A stretch of 64,000 bases of DNA from Paenibacillus piri (GCF_004354045.1 NZ_SMRT01000019.1:62001-126000); one strand, 5' to 3'; positions 51,707 to 61,460 are shown, numbered from the stretch's first letter. Translations and numbers: made by a program. Notes: generated by a model not told the origin, from the letters alone.

Positions 51707-53233
51707 ATGAACAATGGTCTGTTCAACAAAGGCGTAACGGGAACCATATTGTTGGCGTCTCTCGTCAGCGCGGCAACCGGGTGCACAGCCGAAAAAACGG
51801 GATCCGCTCCGGCACCGGGCACAACCGGACAAAGTACCGCCCCGGCCGCCCCGGTCAAGATTACGATGTTGAGTCAATATGAGACTCCGGAACCGCCAGG
51901 CGCCAATAACCCGGTGGTTCGTAAAATCGAAGAATTAACCAATACGAAGTTGGATATTACTTGGGTGCTGAACTCCAATTATACGGATAAATTAAATGTG
52001 ACGATTGCTTCAAACGATTTGCCGCAAGCGGTACTCGTCGTCAATCCCCAGGACAGTGTTATTGTGAATGCTGCGGTCTCCGGGTTTTTCTGGGATGTAG
52101 AGCCTTTCCTTAAGGACTATCCCAATTTAAGCAAATTGGATAAGGATACGTTGAACAATACGAGAATTAACGGAAAAATTTACGGGTTGTACCGGGGCCG
52201 TTATCCGGAAAGAATAATTCTTTACTACAGACATGATTGGCTGACTAATGTAGGAATTAAGGAAGCGCCGAAAAATGTCGAGGAATATTACCAGATGCTC
52301 AAAGCTTTTACATTTAATGACCCTAACAAATCCGGCAAGCAGGATACCCGTGGCATTACAGAAGATAAAACATTTGGAACCTATACGTTTCCGCTGTTAT
52401 TCGGCGCACCGAATGGCTGGGGATATATCAATAACCAGGTCATTCCCGAGCAGATGACCAAAGAGTATATGGATTATCTGAAATTTTTCAAAAAATTGTA
52501 CGATGAAAAGATATTAAACCAGGACTTTGCAACGGCTCCCCAAAAGAAACCTACGGATGATTTTATGCAAGGGGTTATAGGCGTTCGCGGGACTACCCTG
52601 GAAAATTATCGCAATGAATATTATTATAACGCCGCTAAAGTATTTCCGGGCGGAGAGGTCCGCGCCATACCGGCGCTGGTATCGACTACAGGACAAAAGC
52701 GGGTTCAGAAAGGTCCTGGTTTCCTGGGGATGTATATGTTCCCGAAATCGAGCGTGAAGACAGAGGCGGAGCTGAGACAGATATTAACCTACTTCGATAG
52801 GATGTATGACGATAAGCTGGTCAAAACCGTCATGTTGGGTGTTGAAGGTGTCCATTACCAAGAAGAGAGCGGCGGAGCTGTAAAAATATTGGACGAAACC
52901 AAATACAGCAAAGAAGTTGTGCCGGTCGTACACCTTGCATCCCGGATCGACCTAATTAACAACGGGTCTCCATTGGCCAAAGAAGCGATAGCCGCATTAG
53001 AAGAAATTAAAAAATACGGAGTTGCTGACGCAACTGCCGGATTAAATCTCAGTGACGCAGGCAAGAAAAAGCTGTCGACAATCAAGAATATTCTTGATGA
53101 TGCCAGAATCAAGTTCGTGATGGGAGTCATAGACGAGGCCGGATATAAGAAAGAGGTCGATAAATGGTTGCAGATGGGCGGCAACGACATCATCAAGGAG
53201 TATACGGAATTGTACAACAAATATAAGAAGTAG
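51707..53233 (+). CDS. Sugar ABC transporter substrate-binding lipoprotein
   Basis: Lipid-anchored binding protein of 508 residues. The signal ends SAATGC with the lipidated cysteine at residue 26, followed by an Ala/Pro/Thr linker. The mature protein has the LplA-type two-lobed fold with the YQMLKAFTFNDPNKSGKQDTRG segment, matching the calcium-like site of the first cluster's binding protein. The start has TTGGAGGG. A hairpin separates it from the hydrolase gene. Confidence 0.92.
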   Translation: MNNGLFNKGVTGTILLASLVSAATGCTAEKTGSAPAPGTTGQSTAPAAPVKITMLSQYETPEPPGANNPVVRKIEELTNTKLDITWVLNSNYTDKLNVTIASNDLPQAVLVVNPQDSVIVNAAVSGFFWDVEPFLKDYPNLSKLDKDTLNNTRINGKIYGLYRGRYPERIILYYRHDWLTNVGIKEAPKNVEEYYQMLKAFTFNDPNKSGKQDTRGITEDKTFGTYTFPLLFGAPNGWGYINNQVIPEQMTKEYMDYLKFFKKLYDEKILNQDFATAPQKKPTDDFMQGVIGVRGTTLENYRNEYYYNAAKVFPGGEVRAIPALVSTTGQKRVQKGPGFLGMYMFPKSSVKTEAELRQILTYFDRMYDDKLVKTVMLGVEGVHYQEESGGAVKILDETKYSKEVVPVVHLASRIDLINNGSPLAKEAIAALEEIKKYGVADATAGLNLSDAGKKKLSTIKNILDDARIKFVMGVIDEAGYKKEVDKWLQMGGNDIIKEYTELYNKYKK

Positions 53234-53238
53234 CGGTA

Positions 53239-53280
53239 ATCCCGATGAGCGGAAAGACTTCTGTGCCCGGTCATCGGGAT
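53239..53280 (+). terminator. Hairpin after the binding-protein gene
   Basis: Perfect 10-bp arms (ATCCCGATGA / TCATCGGGAT) around a 22-base loop, without a real T-tract. It is probably a message-stabilising or partial-termination structure, as after the first binding-protein gene. Confidence 0.5.
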
Positions 53281-53313
53281 GATTAATCATTATTAGGGGA
53301 GTGTGAATGTAGA

Positions 53314-55845
53314 ATGAATTATCGGGAACTTGTATCGCGTGGGGATTTGAACTACGATCACAATGTAAAGAGAAGCGAGGGGGGGCTGCCGATCGGGAAC
53401 GGCAGAATGGGCAGTCTGATTTGGACTTCTCCTTCAGCTGTTAAATTCCAAGTGAATCGTGTTGATGTCTATGCCAATGACCGGTCTACAAACAGCTTTA
53501 ATCAAAGACATCTGGATTATGGATACGGATGCGGCTTTGTAGATATCGATCTGGCGGATTATGGCGAGGACGTTTTTCAAGACGGTACGATCCGGCAGCA
53601 GCTTAGCCTTTATGACGCATTGGCAACCATCCAAGGCAATGGAGTGGATGTCGAGGCCTTCGCTTACGATAACGATGTATTCGCCGTGAAAGTTAATGAC
53701 GGAAGGGCAGAACCGGAAGGAATTAACATCAAGCTGAAAATGTTAAGACCGGCGGAAGTCGTAACCAAAAGCCATTCAGCGGTTTCTACCTTAAGTATCC
53801 ATCAGGATATCATGATATTAAAGCAGATATTTAGGGAAGGGGATTATTATTGCTCGTCCGTAGTCGCGATTGGAATATCCGGCCGCAGCGGGGTCATTCG
53901 GATGAACGATGAGTTCGGCGGCAGAGCACCTGTAGGCAGCTTCAGAGTTAGTAAAATGTTGGGGATGCCCAATGAAACGGAGATGCGTCTTTGCGTCAAG
54001 CCGGCATCGGGGAGCTTCGAAATCTTTATTGCCAGTGCAGCGACATTTGACGAGAACGAGGATATTACGGCTCAAGCTATAACAACGCTTGAATCGGCGC
54101 GAACAATGGGCTATGAAAGTATGCTTCGTGAGCATAAGGAATGGTGGAACGAATTTTGGCGGAAGTCGTACATCCGGCTAAGCAGTGAAGACGGGACCGC
54201 GGAGTTTGTCGAGGCGCATTATTCATATTTCGTGTATTTGATGGCTTCGAACTCCCGGGGAGGCAACTATCCGATGAATTTCGGAGGAATGCTCCTCAGT
54301 CCTCGCGGCGACCTCAGACATTGGGGGGCGATGCAATGGTGGAGCAACCTGAGACTTTATTATAATGCAGTTCTTCCAACCGGCCATTTTGAACTGATGC
54401 AGCCTTATTTTAGCATGTATACGGCCATGTATGATTCATGCGCCAGAGCGGCCGAGCAACAATGGGGAAGCAAAGGCATTTACATCCCCGAAACCGTATG
54501 GTTTAACGGTGTGGATGAGCTGCCGGAGGATATAGCCGCAGAGATGCAGGATCTTTATTTGCTCAGAAAGTCATGGGAGGAAAGATCCGAGAGATTTAAA
54601 CGCTATTCGTTCAACAAACATCCGCACGAAAGCAGATGGAACTGGAAAGGATTTGAAAAGTGGGTTGACGGAAACTTGGTTTATACGGAAAAAGGCTACG
54701 GTCCTTTCGGTTCCACTTCCCACATGTTTGGCAACGTAGTCGGAATTGCTTATCATTATTGGAATTATTACGAGTTTACAAATGACTTGGCGTTCCTTAG
54801 GGACAGAGCTTATCCGATGATCAAAGGCGCAGCCGAGTTCATGCGCAATTATCCTCATGTGCGCAAGGATGATGACGGCAAATACCACATTTATAACAGC
54901 ATTACCGGGGAATCGTATATCGGAGGCAAAGATACTATGCAGTGCATGGCCTCGCTGCACGCCATCATGCCTGTGGTGTTGAAGTCAGCCGATATATTAG
55001 CTGTGGATCAGGAGATGATTCCTGTGTGGGAGGAATTTTACCGCTATCTGGGACCTCTGCCGAAGAGCGACCATCCAACGGCTGTTTTGAAAACAGCAGA
55101 GGATGAACCTGCCGTTTGGGTCAGCGCTATCGGACCTGTACAAAATAAAAAAAATGACATTAACGTCGATCCGATGCGATATTTTGACCTTTGTTCGGTG
55201 GAAACGTCTTATGAGAATCCGGATTGGTTTGAGACGGGTAAGGCTACCATTCATTATTTGGAAAAATCATACGGAGGTGACTGGAGAAAAGCTCCTACCG
55301 AAATGTCGGCTATTGCCTGGATTTTGTCGGGCATGGGTTATGCGGAGGAGTTTAAACAAGCTGTTCTGGCGCAATTGGAATGCGACAACGCAGCAAGAGA
55401 GTACTGTTATTTCGACGATACCGGTAAAGTCCCATTTTTCGACAACCGACTGACCGTGCGGGAAGGGATAAACGCCCTGAGCGCGCAGCGTTTGGGCAAT
55501 GCAGCAACCGCTGTACAATACGCACTCTGTCAAAGCCAGCCCGCAGGGCCGGGTAAAGAGTCGGTCATCCATCTATTCCCGGCATGCCCGAAGGATTGGG
55601 ATGCTGAGTTCTCGCTTTGGTGTCATGGCGGTTTTAGGGTAACTTCCGCGATACGCAAAAGGGTTATCGAGCTTGTGAGCATCGAATCGATGCTTGGCGG
55701 AACATGCAGACTGCGCAACCCGTGGGGCAACCGGGAAGTTGCCGTATATCGGGATAACGATGAAATCATGCGCTCCGTTGACTCATTGATTGAATTCCAT
55801 ACGGACAAAAACACCGCATATACAGTGAGAGAGTCACGTGATTAA
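53314..55845 (+). CDS. GH95-like glycoside hydrolase (alpha-L-fucosidase/galactosidase group)
   Basis: Cytoplasmic enzyme of 843 residues (no signal peptide). An N-terminal beta-sandwich opens LPIGNGRMGSLIW, as in GH95 enzymes. It is followed by an (alpha/alpha)6 barrel from about residue 290 with NFGGMLLSPRGDLRHWGAMQWWSNLRLYYNAVLPTGH, and a small C-terminal beta domain. It probably splits the oligosaccharide imported by the three preceding gene products. Whether it prefers alpha-fucose or alpha-galactose cannot be told. The start has GGGGAGTG. It is the last gene of the unit. Confidence 0.75.
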   Translation: MNYRELVSRGDLNYDHNVKRSEGGLPIGNGRMGSLIWTSPSAVKFQVNRVDVYANDRSTNSFNQRHLDYGYGCGFVDIDLADYGEDVFQDGTIRQQLSLYDALATIQGNGVDVEAFAYDNDVFAVKVNDGRAEPEGINIKLKMLRPAEVVTKSHSAVSTLSIHQDIMILKQIFREGDYYCSSVVAIGISGRSGVIRMNDEFGGRAPVGSFRVSKMLGMPNETEMRLCVKPASGSFEIFIASAATFDENEDITAQAITTLESARTMGYESMLREHKEWWNEFWRKSYIRLSSEDGTAEFVEAHYSYFVYLMASNSRGGNYPMNFGGMLLSPRGDLRHWGAMQWWSNLRLYYNAVLPTGHFELMQPYFSMYTAMYDSCARAAEQQWGSKGIYIPETVWFNGVDELPEDIAAEMQDLYLLRKSWEERSERFKRYSFNKHPHESRWNWKGFEKWVDGNLVYTEKGYGPFGSTSHMFGNVVGIAYHYWNYYEFTNDLAFLRDRAYPMIKGAAEFMRNYPHVRKDDDGKYHIYNSITGESYIGGKDTMQCMASLHAIMPVVLKSADILAVDQEMIPVWEEFYRYLGPLPKSDHPTAVLKTAEDEPAVWVSAIGPVQNKKNDINVDPMRYFDLCSVETSYENPDWFETGKATIHYLEKSYGGDWRKAPTEMSAIAWILSGMGYAEEFKQAVLAQLECDNAAREYCYFDDTGKVPFFDNRLTVREGINALSAQRLGNAATAVQYALCQSQPAGPGKESVIHLFPACPKDWDAEFSLWCHGGFRVTSAIRKRVIELVSIESMLGGTCRLRNPWGNREVAVYRDNDEIMRSVDSLIEFHTDKNTAYTVRESRD

Positions 55846-55892
55846 ACTCAGTTCTGTTGGAGTCATCCGATACCTTTAAAGCATACCAAATC

Positions 55893-55932
55893 AAATGGCT
55901 CAGCAACCGGTTAACCGGTTGCTGAGCCATTT
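55893..55932. repeat. 40-bp perfect palindrome
   Basis: Twenty bases are followed by their exact reverse complement with no spacer; the centre is CCGGTTAACCGG. It lies 48 bases after the GH95-like gene. It can form a very stable hairpin and may end the transcript, but T-tracts are short on both strands. The remaining spacer up to 56193 contains one copy of a short repeat and nothing else recognised. Confidence 0.75.
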
Positions 55933-56144
55933 GGTGATCGGTGACATACGGCGTATGCCGCTGAGGAATTTTTCTGGTCGGATGTAGAGTATGTACCGGC
56001 ATGCGGGTCCCAAAACAGCGATGTAACTCCTTCAAAGATAGGAATAGTATCAGTCCGAAGCGATGAAACGGGCAGATTACAACAATGAAAGGACTTAAGG
56101 GACTTGATGTAGAATTAAATCATTCAAACCAAGCTCAACGAGGA

Positions 56145-56177
56145 ACAAGAGCTCAACCGTACATTACGAGGCTGCCG
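56145..56177 (+). repeat. Short repeat, copy 1
   Basis: A 33-base stretch beginning ACAAGAGCTCAACCGT recurs at 57700-57731 with one missing base and one substitution. The copies flank the NUDIX and DJ-1 genes in the same orientation. The repeat's nature is unknown. Confidence 0.6.
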
Positions 56178-56193
56178 GCATGGGAGGTGGAAA

Positions 56194-56823
56194 ATGCAAC
56201 AACCAAATGTACTAGATAAAGTCACTTGCTTTATCACTAGGGAAAAGGATACGAAAACAGAACTTCTTCTAATTCAACACCCAAATGCAGGTATTCAATT
56301 ACCGGCAGGAACAGTTGAAATCAACGAGGATGTGAAACAAGCTGCCTTGCGAGAAGCTAATGAAGAAACTGGTTTAGCTGAATTTATTACATGCAACTAT
56401 ATCGGGAAGCAAGACATTAATTTAGTGGGGAAGTACATTATTTCCCGGAAGGCGAAGGTCTTCTCAAGACCTGACTTGTCAAGCTTTCAATGGGCAGAAA
56501 TTAGAAGGGGTATTACGGTACAACAAGAACGCAGACAAGGGAAGTTTGTACAAGTATCGTACATAGAAGGAGATCAATATCCAGAGCCTAATTACATAAC
56601 TTATCAAATAACAGGTTGGGTTGAAGATTCACATTTAGCTTCAAAAATCTCGCGACATTTTTACCACTTACGTTCAAGCTGTTACCTGAATGAGTGGGAA
56701 CAAGAAGCAGATAATCATACTTTTAAATTATTCTGGACTCCATTCGACAAGTTGCCTGAGATTGTTTCACCACAAAATGAGTGGCTTGACTTTGTTTCAA
56801 ACGAGTTGATGTATTCCTTCTAA
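56194..56823 (+). CDS. NUDIX hydrolase
   Basis: Protein of 209 residues with a complete Nudix box (G-x5-E-x7-REx-EE-x-GL; here GTVEINEDVKQAALREANEETGL, residues about 39-61) that binds magnesium and hydrolyses a nucleoside-diphosphate-linked substrate. The C-terminal 80 residues are an extra domain of unknown role, so the substrate is not predictable. GGGAGG precedes the start. The gene is visibly more AT-rich than the upstream operon. Confidence 0.9.
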   Translation: MQQPNVLDKVTCFITREKDTKTELLLIQHPNAGIQLPAGTVEINEDVKQAALREANEETGLAEFITCNYIGKQDINLVGKYIISRKAKVFSRPDLSSFQWAEIRRGITVQQERRQGKFVQVSYIEGDQYPEPNYITYQITGWVEDSHLASKISRHFYHLRSSCYLNEWEQEADNHTFKLFWTPFDKLPEIVSPQNEWLDFVSNELMYSF

Positions 56824-56940
56824 ATGATGTTTATTTATTTCAACCTAAACATCTGACATGATTCAACAATTTGCGTCCCTTTACAGGACAAGGCCATGCG
56901 CTTAAAATATGAGTGTTATGAAAACCAAAAGAGGGACGTG

Positions 56941-57504
56941 ATGACTTTGTCCAAAAAAATTCTTATCATCACAGGCGATGCTGTAGAAGCTCTCGAAGTG
57001 TATTATCCTTATTACCGGGTTCTGGAGGAAGGCTATGAAGCCACTCTAGCCTCGCCGACCAAAAAAGTGTTGCGTACGGTGATCCATGATTTTGAGGGAT
57101 GGGACACTTATACGGAAAAGCCCGGATATCAATTGGAATCCCATATTTCATTCGCGGATGTCGATCCTGCGAAATACGACGGACTTATCATACCTGGTGG
57201 AAGAGCGCCTGAATATATCCGTTTGGATGAAAACATTCCACGCATTGTCGGCCATTTTTTCGAAGCCGGCAAGCCTGTAGGCGCGATCTGTCATGCTGCG
57301 CTAGTTCTAAATGCTCTCAAAAATAATCAATATTTCGAAGGGCGTACGCTAAGTGCCTACACAGCATGTCGGTTCGATGTAGAGGCGCTTGGAGCAAAGT
57401 TTACAACTGAGACGCTTTATGTTGACGGTAACATCGTTTCGGGGCATGCATGGCCTGATTTGCCAGGTTTTATGCGTGAGTTTATAAGGCTGGTGCGCGG
57501 TTAG
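56941..57504 (+). CDS. DJ-1/PfpI-family protein
   Basis: Protein of 187 residues of the class-I glutamine-amidotransferase-like fold. The nucleophile elbow has C117 in VGAICHAALVL, the acidic partner lies near the N-terminus (DAVEALEVYYPYYR), and LIIPGGRAPEY is present. Family members act as glyoxalases, deglycases or chaperones, and no specific activity can be assigned. The ATG at 56941 with GAGGGA is preferred over an in-frame ATG 15 codons upstream. It is followed by a hairpin. Confidence 0.9.
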   Translation: MTLSKKILIITGDAVEALEVYYPYYRVLEEGYEATLASPTKKVLRTVIHDFEGWDTYTEKPGYQLESHISFADVDPAKYDGLIIPGGRAPEYIRLDENIPRIVGHFFEAGKPVGAICHAALVLNALKNNQYFEGRTLSAYTACRFDVEALGAKFTTETLYVDGNIVSGHAWPDLPGFMREFIRLVRG

Positions 57505-57523
57505 GATATTAGGAAGAAATAAT

Positions 57524-57572
57524 AAAGGGTTGCTTAAATTGTCATTCCTAATGACAGTTGGAGCAGCCCTTT
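57524..57572 (+). terminator. Terminator after the DJ-1 gene
   Basis: The arms AAAGGGTTGCT / AGCAGCCCTTT (one G-T pair) enclose an inner stem TGTCATT / AATGACA; the outer arm ends in CTTTCT. Confidence 0.6.
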
Positions 57573-57699
57573 CTATCATTTCAAGATGCTCGCTCATCTT
57601 GGAAAGGCCTCGATAGAGGTTTTCTTAAGCGAGCTTAAAATAACGAAGAAGCTCTTTGGTATAACAAATAACATAATGAATATATTACGCTAACGGGAC

Positions 57700-57731
57700 A
57701 CAAGAGCTCACCGTACATCACGAGGCTGCCG
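57700..57731 (+). repeat. Short repeat, copy 2
   Basis: A 32-base copy of the element at 56145-56177, starting ACAAGAGCTCACCGT. It lies within a 488-base spacer and is followed by gene-like debris. Confidence 0.6.
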
Positions 57732-57732
57732 C

Positions 57733-57894
57733 GGATCGACCATCATTTTCACTACAGGCAGAATACGCAAGACAAACACCAGAGGAAATATCATTCCGAG
57801 AAGGTGGGTCCTGAAGCCTTAAGCATTAGCTGACGCACAATTAAGTTTGGAAAAGCAAATCGCCTTAATGAAAGAAAACCGAGACAAATGGTGA
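57733..57894 (+). other. Gene-like debris between DJ-1 and the amine oxidase gene
   Basis: One frame reads PSFSLQAEYARQTPEEIS to a stop near 57813; another then reads LADAQLSLEKQIALMKENRD and KW to a stop at 57892-57894, which looks like the helical C-terminus of a small regulator. No start or family can be assigned, so this is at most the tail of a decayed gene. Confidence 0.25.
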
Positions 57895-57992
57895 TTATTA
57901 TATGGAATCATCCATCGGTCAATAAAGAATTGGAATGCAGCCATAAACACGTAAGATGTATAAAAAAGTAATATTTGGAGGAATCGGACTCT

Positions 57993-59363
57993 ATGGTAAT
58001 AGGTCGTTTTCCCGAGAGTATTGTAGTTATTGGGGCAGGGATGGCGGGTTTGGTATGCACTTTGGAGCTTATGAAACAAGGATATAATGTGCGTTTATTC
58101 GAGGCAACTAATCGACCGGGCGGTCGCGTATACACGATGCGGGATCAATTTGCTGACGGAATGTATTGCGAGATGGGGGCTGCCTTCATTGGAGCGCATC
58201 ATTTTCTCACATTGAGTTATGCCCAGCAGGCCGGGGTTCAATTAATAAATTTACCAGTCCCCAATAGACGTTTGACATATATCAACGGAAGATTAATAAT
58301 AGATTCTCCGGCTGAACCTGCACGGTGGCCTGTTTCGCTTACAGCGGAGGAAAGAAATTTAGGATATGCGGGAATTTTGGAAAAATATCTTAATCCGGGG
58401 CTTAAAGCGACGGGTAATCCTTTTTTGCCGGACTGGCCCACAAAACAAGCGATACAGCTCGATTCAATGACAATGGAAGAATATCTTAAGGGTCAAGGAG
58501 CATCTCCAGGTGCAATTAAGTTGTCTGAAATCGGTTATATGCAGATGTTAGGCGATGGTATTCGTAAAGTATCTGCATTACAGCGACTGTTGGACCTAAA
58601 AATGGCCAGCTCTGAGGGAAGCGCACAAACTATAGCAGGTGGAATGGATCAACTACCGAAAAAGCTTGCCCTTACAATTGGCTCCAATATCAGTTATGGA
58701 TGTGCTGCGACGCATATTGAGCATAATAATAAAGGAGTAACTATCCAATTTACTAAATCTGGCGAAGTTTTCACTATCTACTGTGATCGGGTCATTATGG
58801 CTATTCCCTCTACAGTTCTGCGAACAATTCATTTTTCCCCGCCACTCACCAAAGAAAAAAATGATGCCATTCAAAATCAACTTTCTACTTCTGTTACTCG
58901 TACCGTCGTACAAAGTCGAACCAAATTCTGGAAAAACTTAAGTTCCTTTACTACAGTAAATACAGATCTGAAAATTGGCTGGCTGTATGATGCCACATTC
59001 ACTCAAACGACCTCAAGGAGAGGGTTAATTTGTTCGTATTCTTCCGGTGAAGCGGCGCGGGAAATAGCTAGAGCTGGTAATCTTAATGCGGCTGTATCAG
59101 AAATCAAACAGGTGCTGCCTGAATTGTCGTATAATTATGAAGGTGCGGCGGTCTTTTCTTGGGATCATAATCCTTACTCTCGGGGTGCATATGCTTGGTA
59201 TAGGCCGAAACAGATGATTCGAATGATCCCGACACTGTCTGCCCAGCAAGATAGTATTTACTTTGCAGGTGATGATACAAGTCTTTTTCCCGGTTGGATT
59301 GAAGGTGCGATCTCCTCTGCGTTACGAACTGTAAATCAAATTATTGCAGGTAACAGCATATAG
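57993..59363 (+). CDS. FAD-dependent amine oxidase family protein
   Basis: Flavoprotein of 456 residues. The N-terminal dinucleotide fold is clear (VVIGAGMAGLVCTLELMKQG, then FEATNRPGGRVYT with the GGR motif). The C-terminal FAD motif (YFAGDDTSLFPGWIEGAISSALRTVNQI) is also that of flavin monoamine oxidases. The central region would bind the amine or other substrate, which is unknown. It is probably cytoplasmic. The ATG at 57993 follows GGAGG by eleven bases; a TTG six codons earlier would overlap the site. Confidence 0.9.
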   Translation: MVIGRFPESIVVIGAGMAGLVCTLELMKQGYNVRLFEATNRPGGRVYTMRDQFADGMYCEMGAAFIGAHHFLTLSYAQQAGVQLINLPVPNRRLTYINGRLIIDSPAEPARWPVSLTAEERNLGYAGILEKYLNPGLKATGNPFLPDWPTKQAIQLDSMTMEEYLKGQGASPGAIKLSEIGYMQMLGDGIRKVSALQRLLDLKMASSEGSAQTIAGGMDQLPKKLALTIGSNISYGCAATHIEHNNKGVTIQFTKSGEVFTIYCDRVIMAIPSTVLRTIHFSPPLTKEKNDAIQNQLSTSVTRTVVQSRTKFWKNLSSFTTVNTDLKIGWLYDATFTQTTSRRGLICSYSSGEAAREIARAGNLNAAVSEIKQVLPELSYNYEGAAVFSWDHNPYSRGAYAWYRPKQMIRMIPTLSAQQDSIYFAGDDTSLFPGWIEGAISSALRTVNQIIAGNSI

Positions 59364-59534
59364 TACGCTAATGTATGTATAGGTTTTGCTGAACATTGCT
59401 GTGATTGAAGCTTACTCCACTAAAACCGGCATGTTACCTTCCAAGAATTGACGAACAAGGCAGTGTTAGGTAATCTATAATTATTCATTACTTGTAAAGA
59501 AATTCAAATTGTGAAAGAAAGAGAGGATCACTCT

Positions 59535-60500
59535 ATGTCTAAACCTCTGCTATCCAATCGGTTACTTGGCAGAACAGGCCTTCTTGTCTCCCCGCTTTGT
59601 ATAGGTGGAGCTCCACTTGGCGATATGCCTGAAACCTTTAACTACAGTACAACAGAAGAAAACGCGCTGGCCACAATTCGTGCTGCCTTTGCAGGCCCGA
59701 TCAACTTCCTCGATACAGCTGCGGCCTATGGTGATGGTGAGAGCGAGCGCCGTATCGGCAAGGTAATTAAAGAGAACGGTGGACTCCCATCGGGCTATGT
59801 GCTCGCCACCAAAGCTGATCGCTGCTTACAAACCGGTGACTTCAGCGGCGAACAAATCAAACGTTCCATCGAAGGAAGTCTCCTCCGCTTGGGGCTGGAT
59901 CGCCTGCAATATGTTTACATCCATGATCCGGAACATACTACCTTTGAGAATGTAATGGGGCCGAGCGGACCGCTTGAGGTATTGAAAAGCTTCAAAGATC
60001 AGGGAGTCATCGATCACATTGGTATATCTGGCGGGCCGATCCAAATGCTCATTCGATATGTAGAAACGGGTGAGTTTAGCGCCGTTGAGACTCATAACCG
60101 CTATACGCTGCTCAATCGATCAGCTGAGCCTTTGCTTGATGTCGCCAGTCGATTGGGTGTTGCAGTAATCAACGCAGCACCCTATGGTAGCGGCATGCTG
60201 GCAAAAGGTCCAGATGCCTACGCCCGCTATGCTTATAGTGATGCACCGCAATCATTGCTCGAACGCGCACGATTGTTTGTAAAAGTCTGCCAGGAATACG
60301 ATGTGCCTCTGGCCGCCGCGGCGCTTCAATTCTCCATGCGTGATCCCCGTGTCACGAGTACTGTCGTTGGCATGACCAAACCGGAACGAGTCGCCCAGAC
60401 ATTGGAGCTTGCCAGTTACTCTATTCCTCCCGAGCTTTGGCCTGCGCTAGACGCCATTGGATTTGATACGGACGATCCCGAAGCGAATAGATTTACATAA
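59535..60500 (+). CDS. Aldo/keto reductase (D-threo-aldose dehydrogenase-like)
   Basis: NAD(P)-dependent oxidoreductase of 321 residues with the full catalytic tetrad: D in FLDTAAAYG, Y in the same motif, K in LATKAD and H in YIHDPE. The overall pattern, with GISGGP and the C-terminal VVGMTKPERV cofactor segment, matches the fucose/D-threo-aldose 1-dehydrogenase group, which would fit the GH95-like enzyme further left, though it is in a separate transcription unit. The ATG at 59535 with GAGAGG is chosen over an upstream GTG. Confidence 0.9.
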   Translation: MSKPLLSNRLLGRTGLLVSPLCIGGAPLGDMPETFNYSTTEENALATIRAAFAGPINFLDTAAAYGDGESERRIGKVIKENGGLPSGYVLATKADRCLQTGDFSGEQIKRSIEGSLLRLGLDRLQYVYIHDPEHTTFENVMGPSGPLEVLKSFKDQGVIDHIGISGGPIQMLIRYVETGEFSAVETHNRYTLLNRSAEPLLDVASRLGVAVINAAPYGSGMLAKGPDAYARYAYSDAPQSLLERARLFVKVCQEYDVPLAAAALQFSMRDPRVTSTVVGMTKPERVAQTLELASYSIPPELWPALDAIGFDTDDPEANRFT

Positions 60501-60623
60501 TGGGCCGATAATTTGTGACTTTAAAGCCAATGTCATGGTCTAATAAGCAGTTTAATTGAACACTGGTTGCAGTAGAGAAGGACCGGTCAAACTTTATAGT
60601 CGATTGTTAAATCACCATCAATT

Positions 60624-60659
60624 GAAAAACCGCGAAGGCTTGATGCTGCGCGGTTTTTC
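60624..60659 (+). terminator. Terminator after the aldo/keto reductase gene
   Basis: A perfect 11-bp stem (GAAAAACCGCG / CGCGGTTTTTC) with a 14-base loop. Beyond it, 60660-61001 is AT-rich; apart from a 35-codon open frame without support I see no feature. Confidence 0.8.
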
Positions 60660-61001
60660 CCTATTTATGGCCGAATCTTTCATTATGTAGCGTAAGTTGT
60701 AGTGAGAGAATTAGACAATCATTTAAGACAAATGAGATACCGGTCTTTTTTTCATTTATTGCATAATAAGGTTACGCCCTTTATCATCTGTTTTGGAATA
60801 CGAGTCACTGGAGGGCGTAAAAGTGACAATAAAAAATGAAAGGAAGATACCGTTTCTCTTCCTTCTGAAACAAATTGAAGCAGCTCTACTGCTTGCAGAA
60901 ATTCAAATCATAAAGGGTTGCTTAACAAGATAATGTGATAAAATGAATACATTAATTGATCCAAAGACTGTTGATGAGGATGTGCTTTAAAAAGGAATTT
61001 T

Positions 61002-61460
61002 ATGAGAAAACTAAGAAAACACCTATTCAATTTAGCGTTGGGTGAGTTAGCGGCCGCCTTTTCTTTTTTGGTTGTATATAAAATTTATGTAGATTTAGGG
61101 GTCGCGAGCTTGCTTGCGCTATCATTCCTTGTGTTTATATTATTTCAAGGTGTTACGTATTGGGTATATAGATCTCAATCAATAGGGAAGAAGAAACCGT
61201 TTTTAATGCGGAAAACTCTAATTGCACTTAGAATTACGAATCTTATTTTAGCTGTGTTAGTAGTTATAATATTGATAATGCTCGCTCAGAATAAAAATGA
61301 CCTGGTTGTCAGTATATTAATTTATGTTTTTTCCGTGATAGAATATATAAATTACTATTGGTATCGTTTAAGCTATGGGAAGTCAGGTTTCAATATCAAA
61401 TTGCTTATCCAAACCGGCTTACAGCCATCGAGTATTCATAAATTATTAAAAAGAAAATAA
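61002..61460 (+). CDS. Hypothetical membrane protein
   Basis: A 152-residue basic protein with four predicted helices (about residues 10-30, 33-55, 72-97 and 100-120) and a positively charged cytoplasmic tail. I do not recognise a family. AAAAAGGA precedes the start. It is AT-rich like the following VanZ gene and unlike the sugar operons, and is a single gene. Confidence 0.7.
   Translation: MRKLRKHLFNLALGELAAAFSFLVVYKIYVDLGVASLLALSFLVFILFQGVTYWVYRSQSIGKKKPFLMRKTLIALRITNLILAVLVVIILIMLAQNKNDLVVSILIYVFSVIEYINYYWYRLSYGKSGFNIKLLIQTGLQPSSIHKLLKRK

Noticed and set aside
56145..57731. The two short repeats as ends of an insertion sequence
   Set aside because: They are direct, not inverted, and no transposase or remnant of one lies between them.
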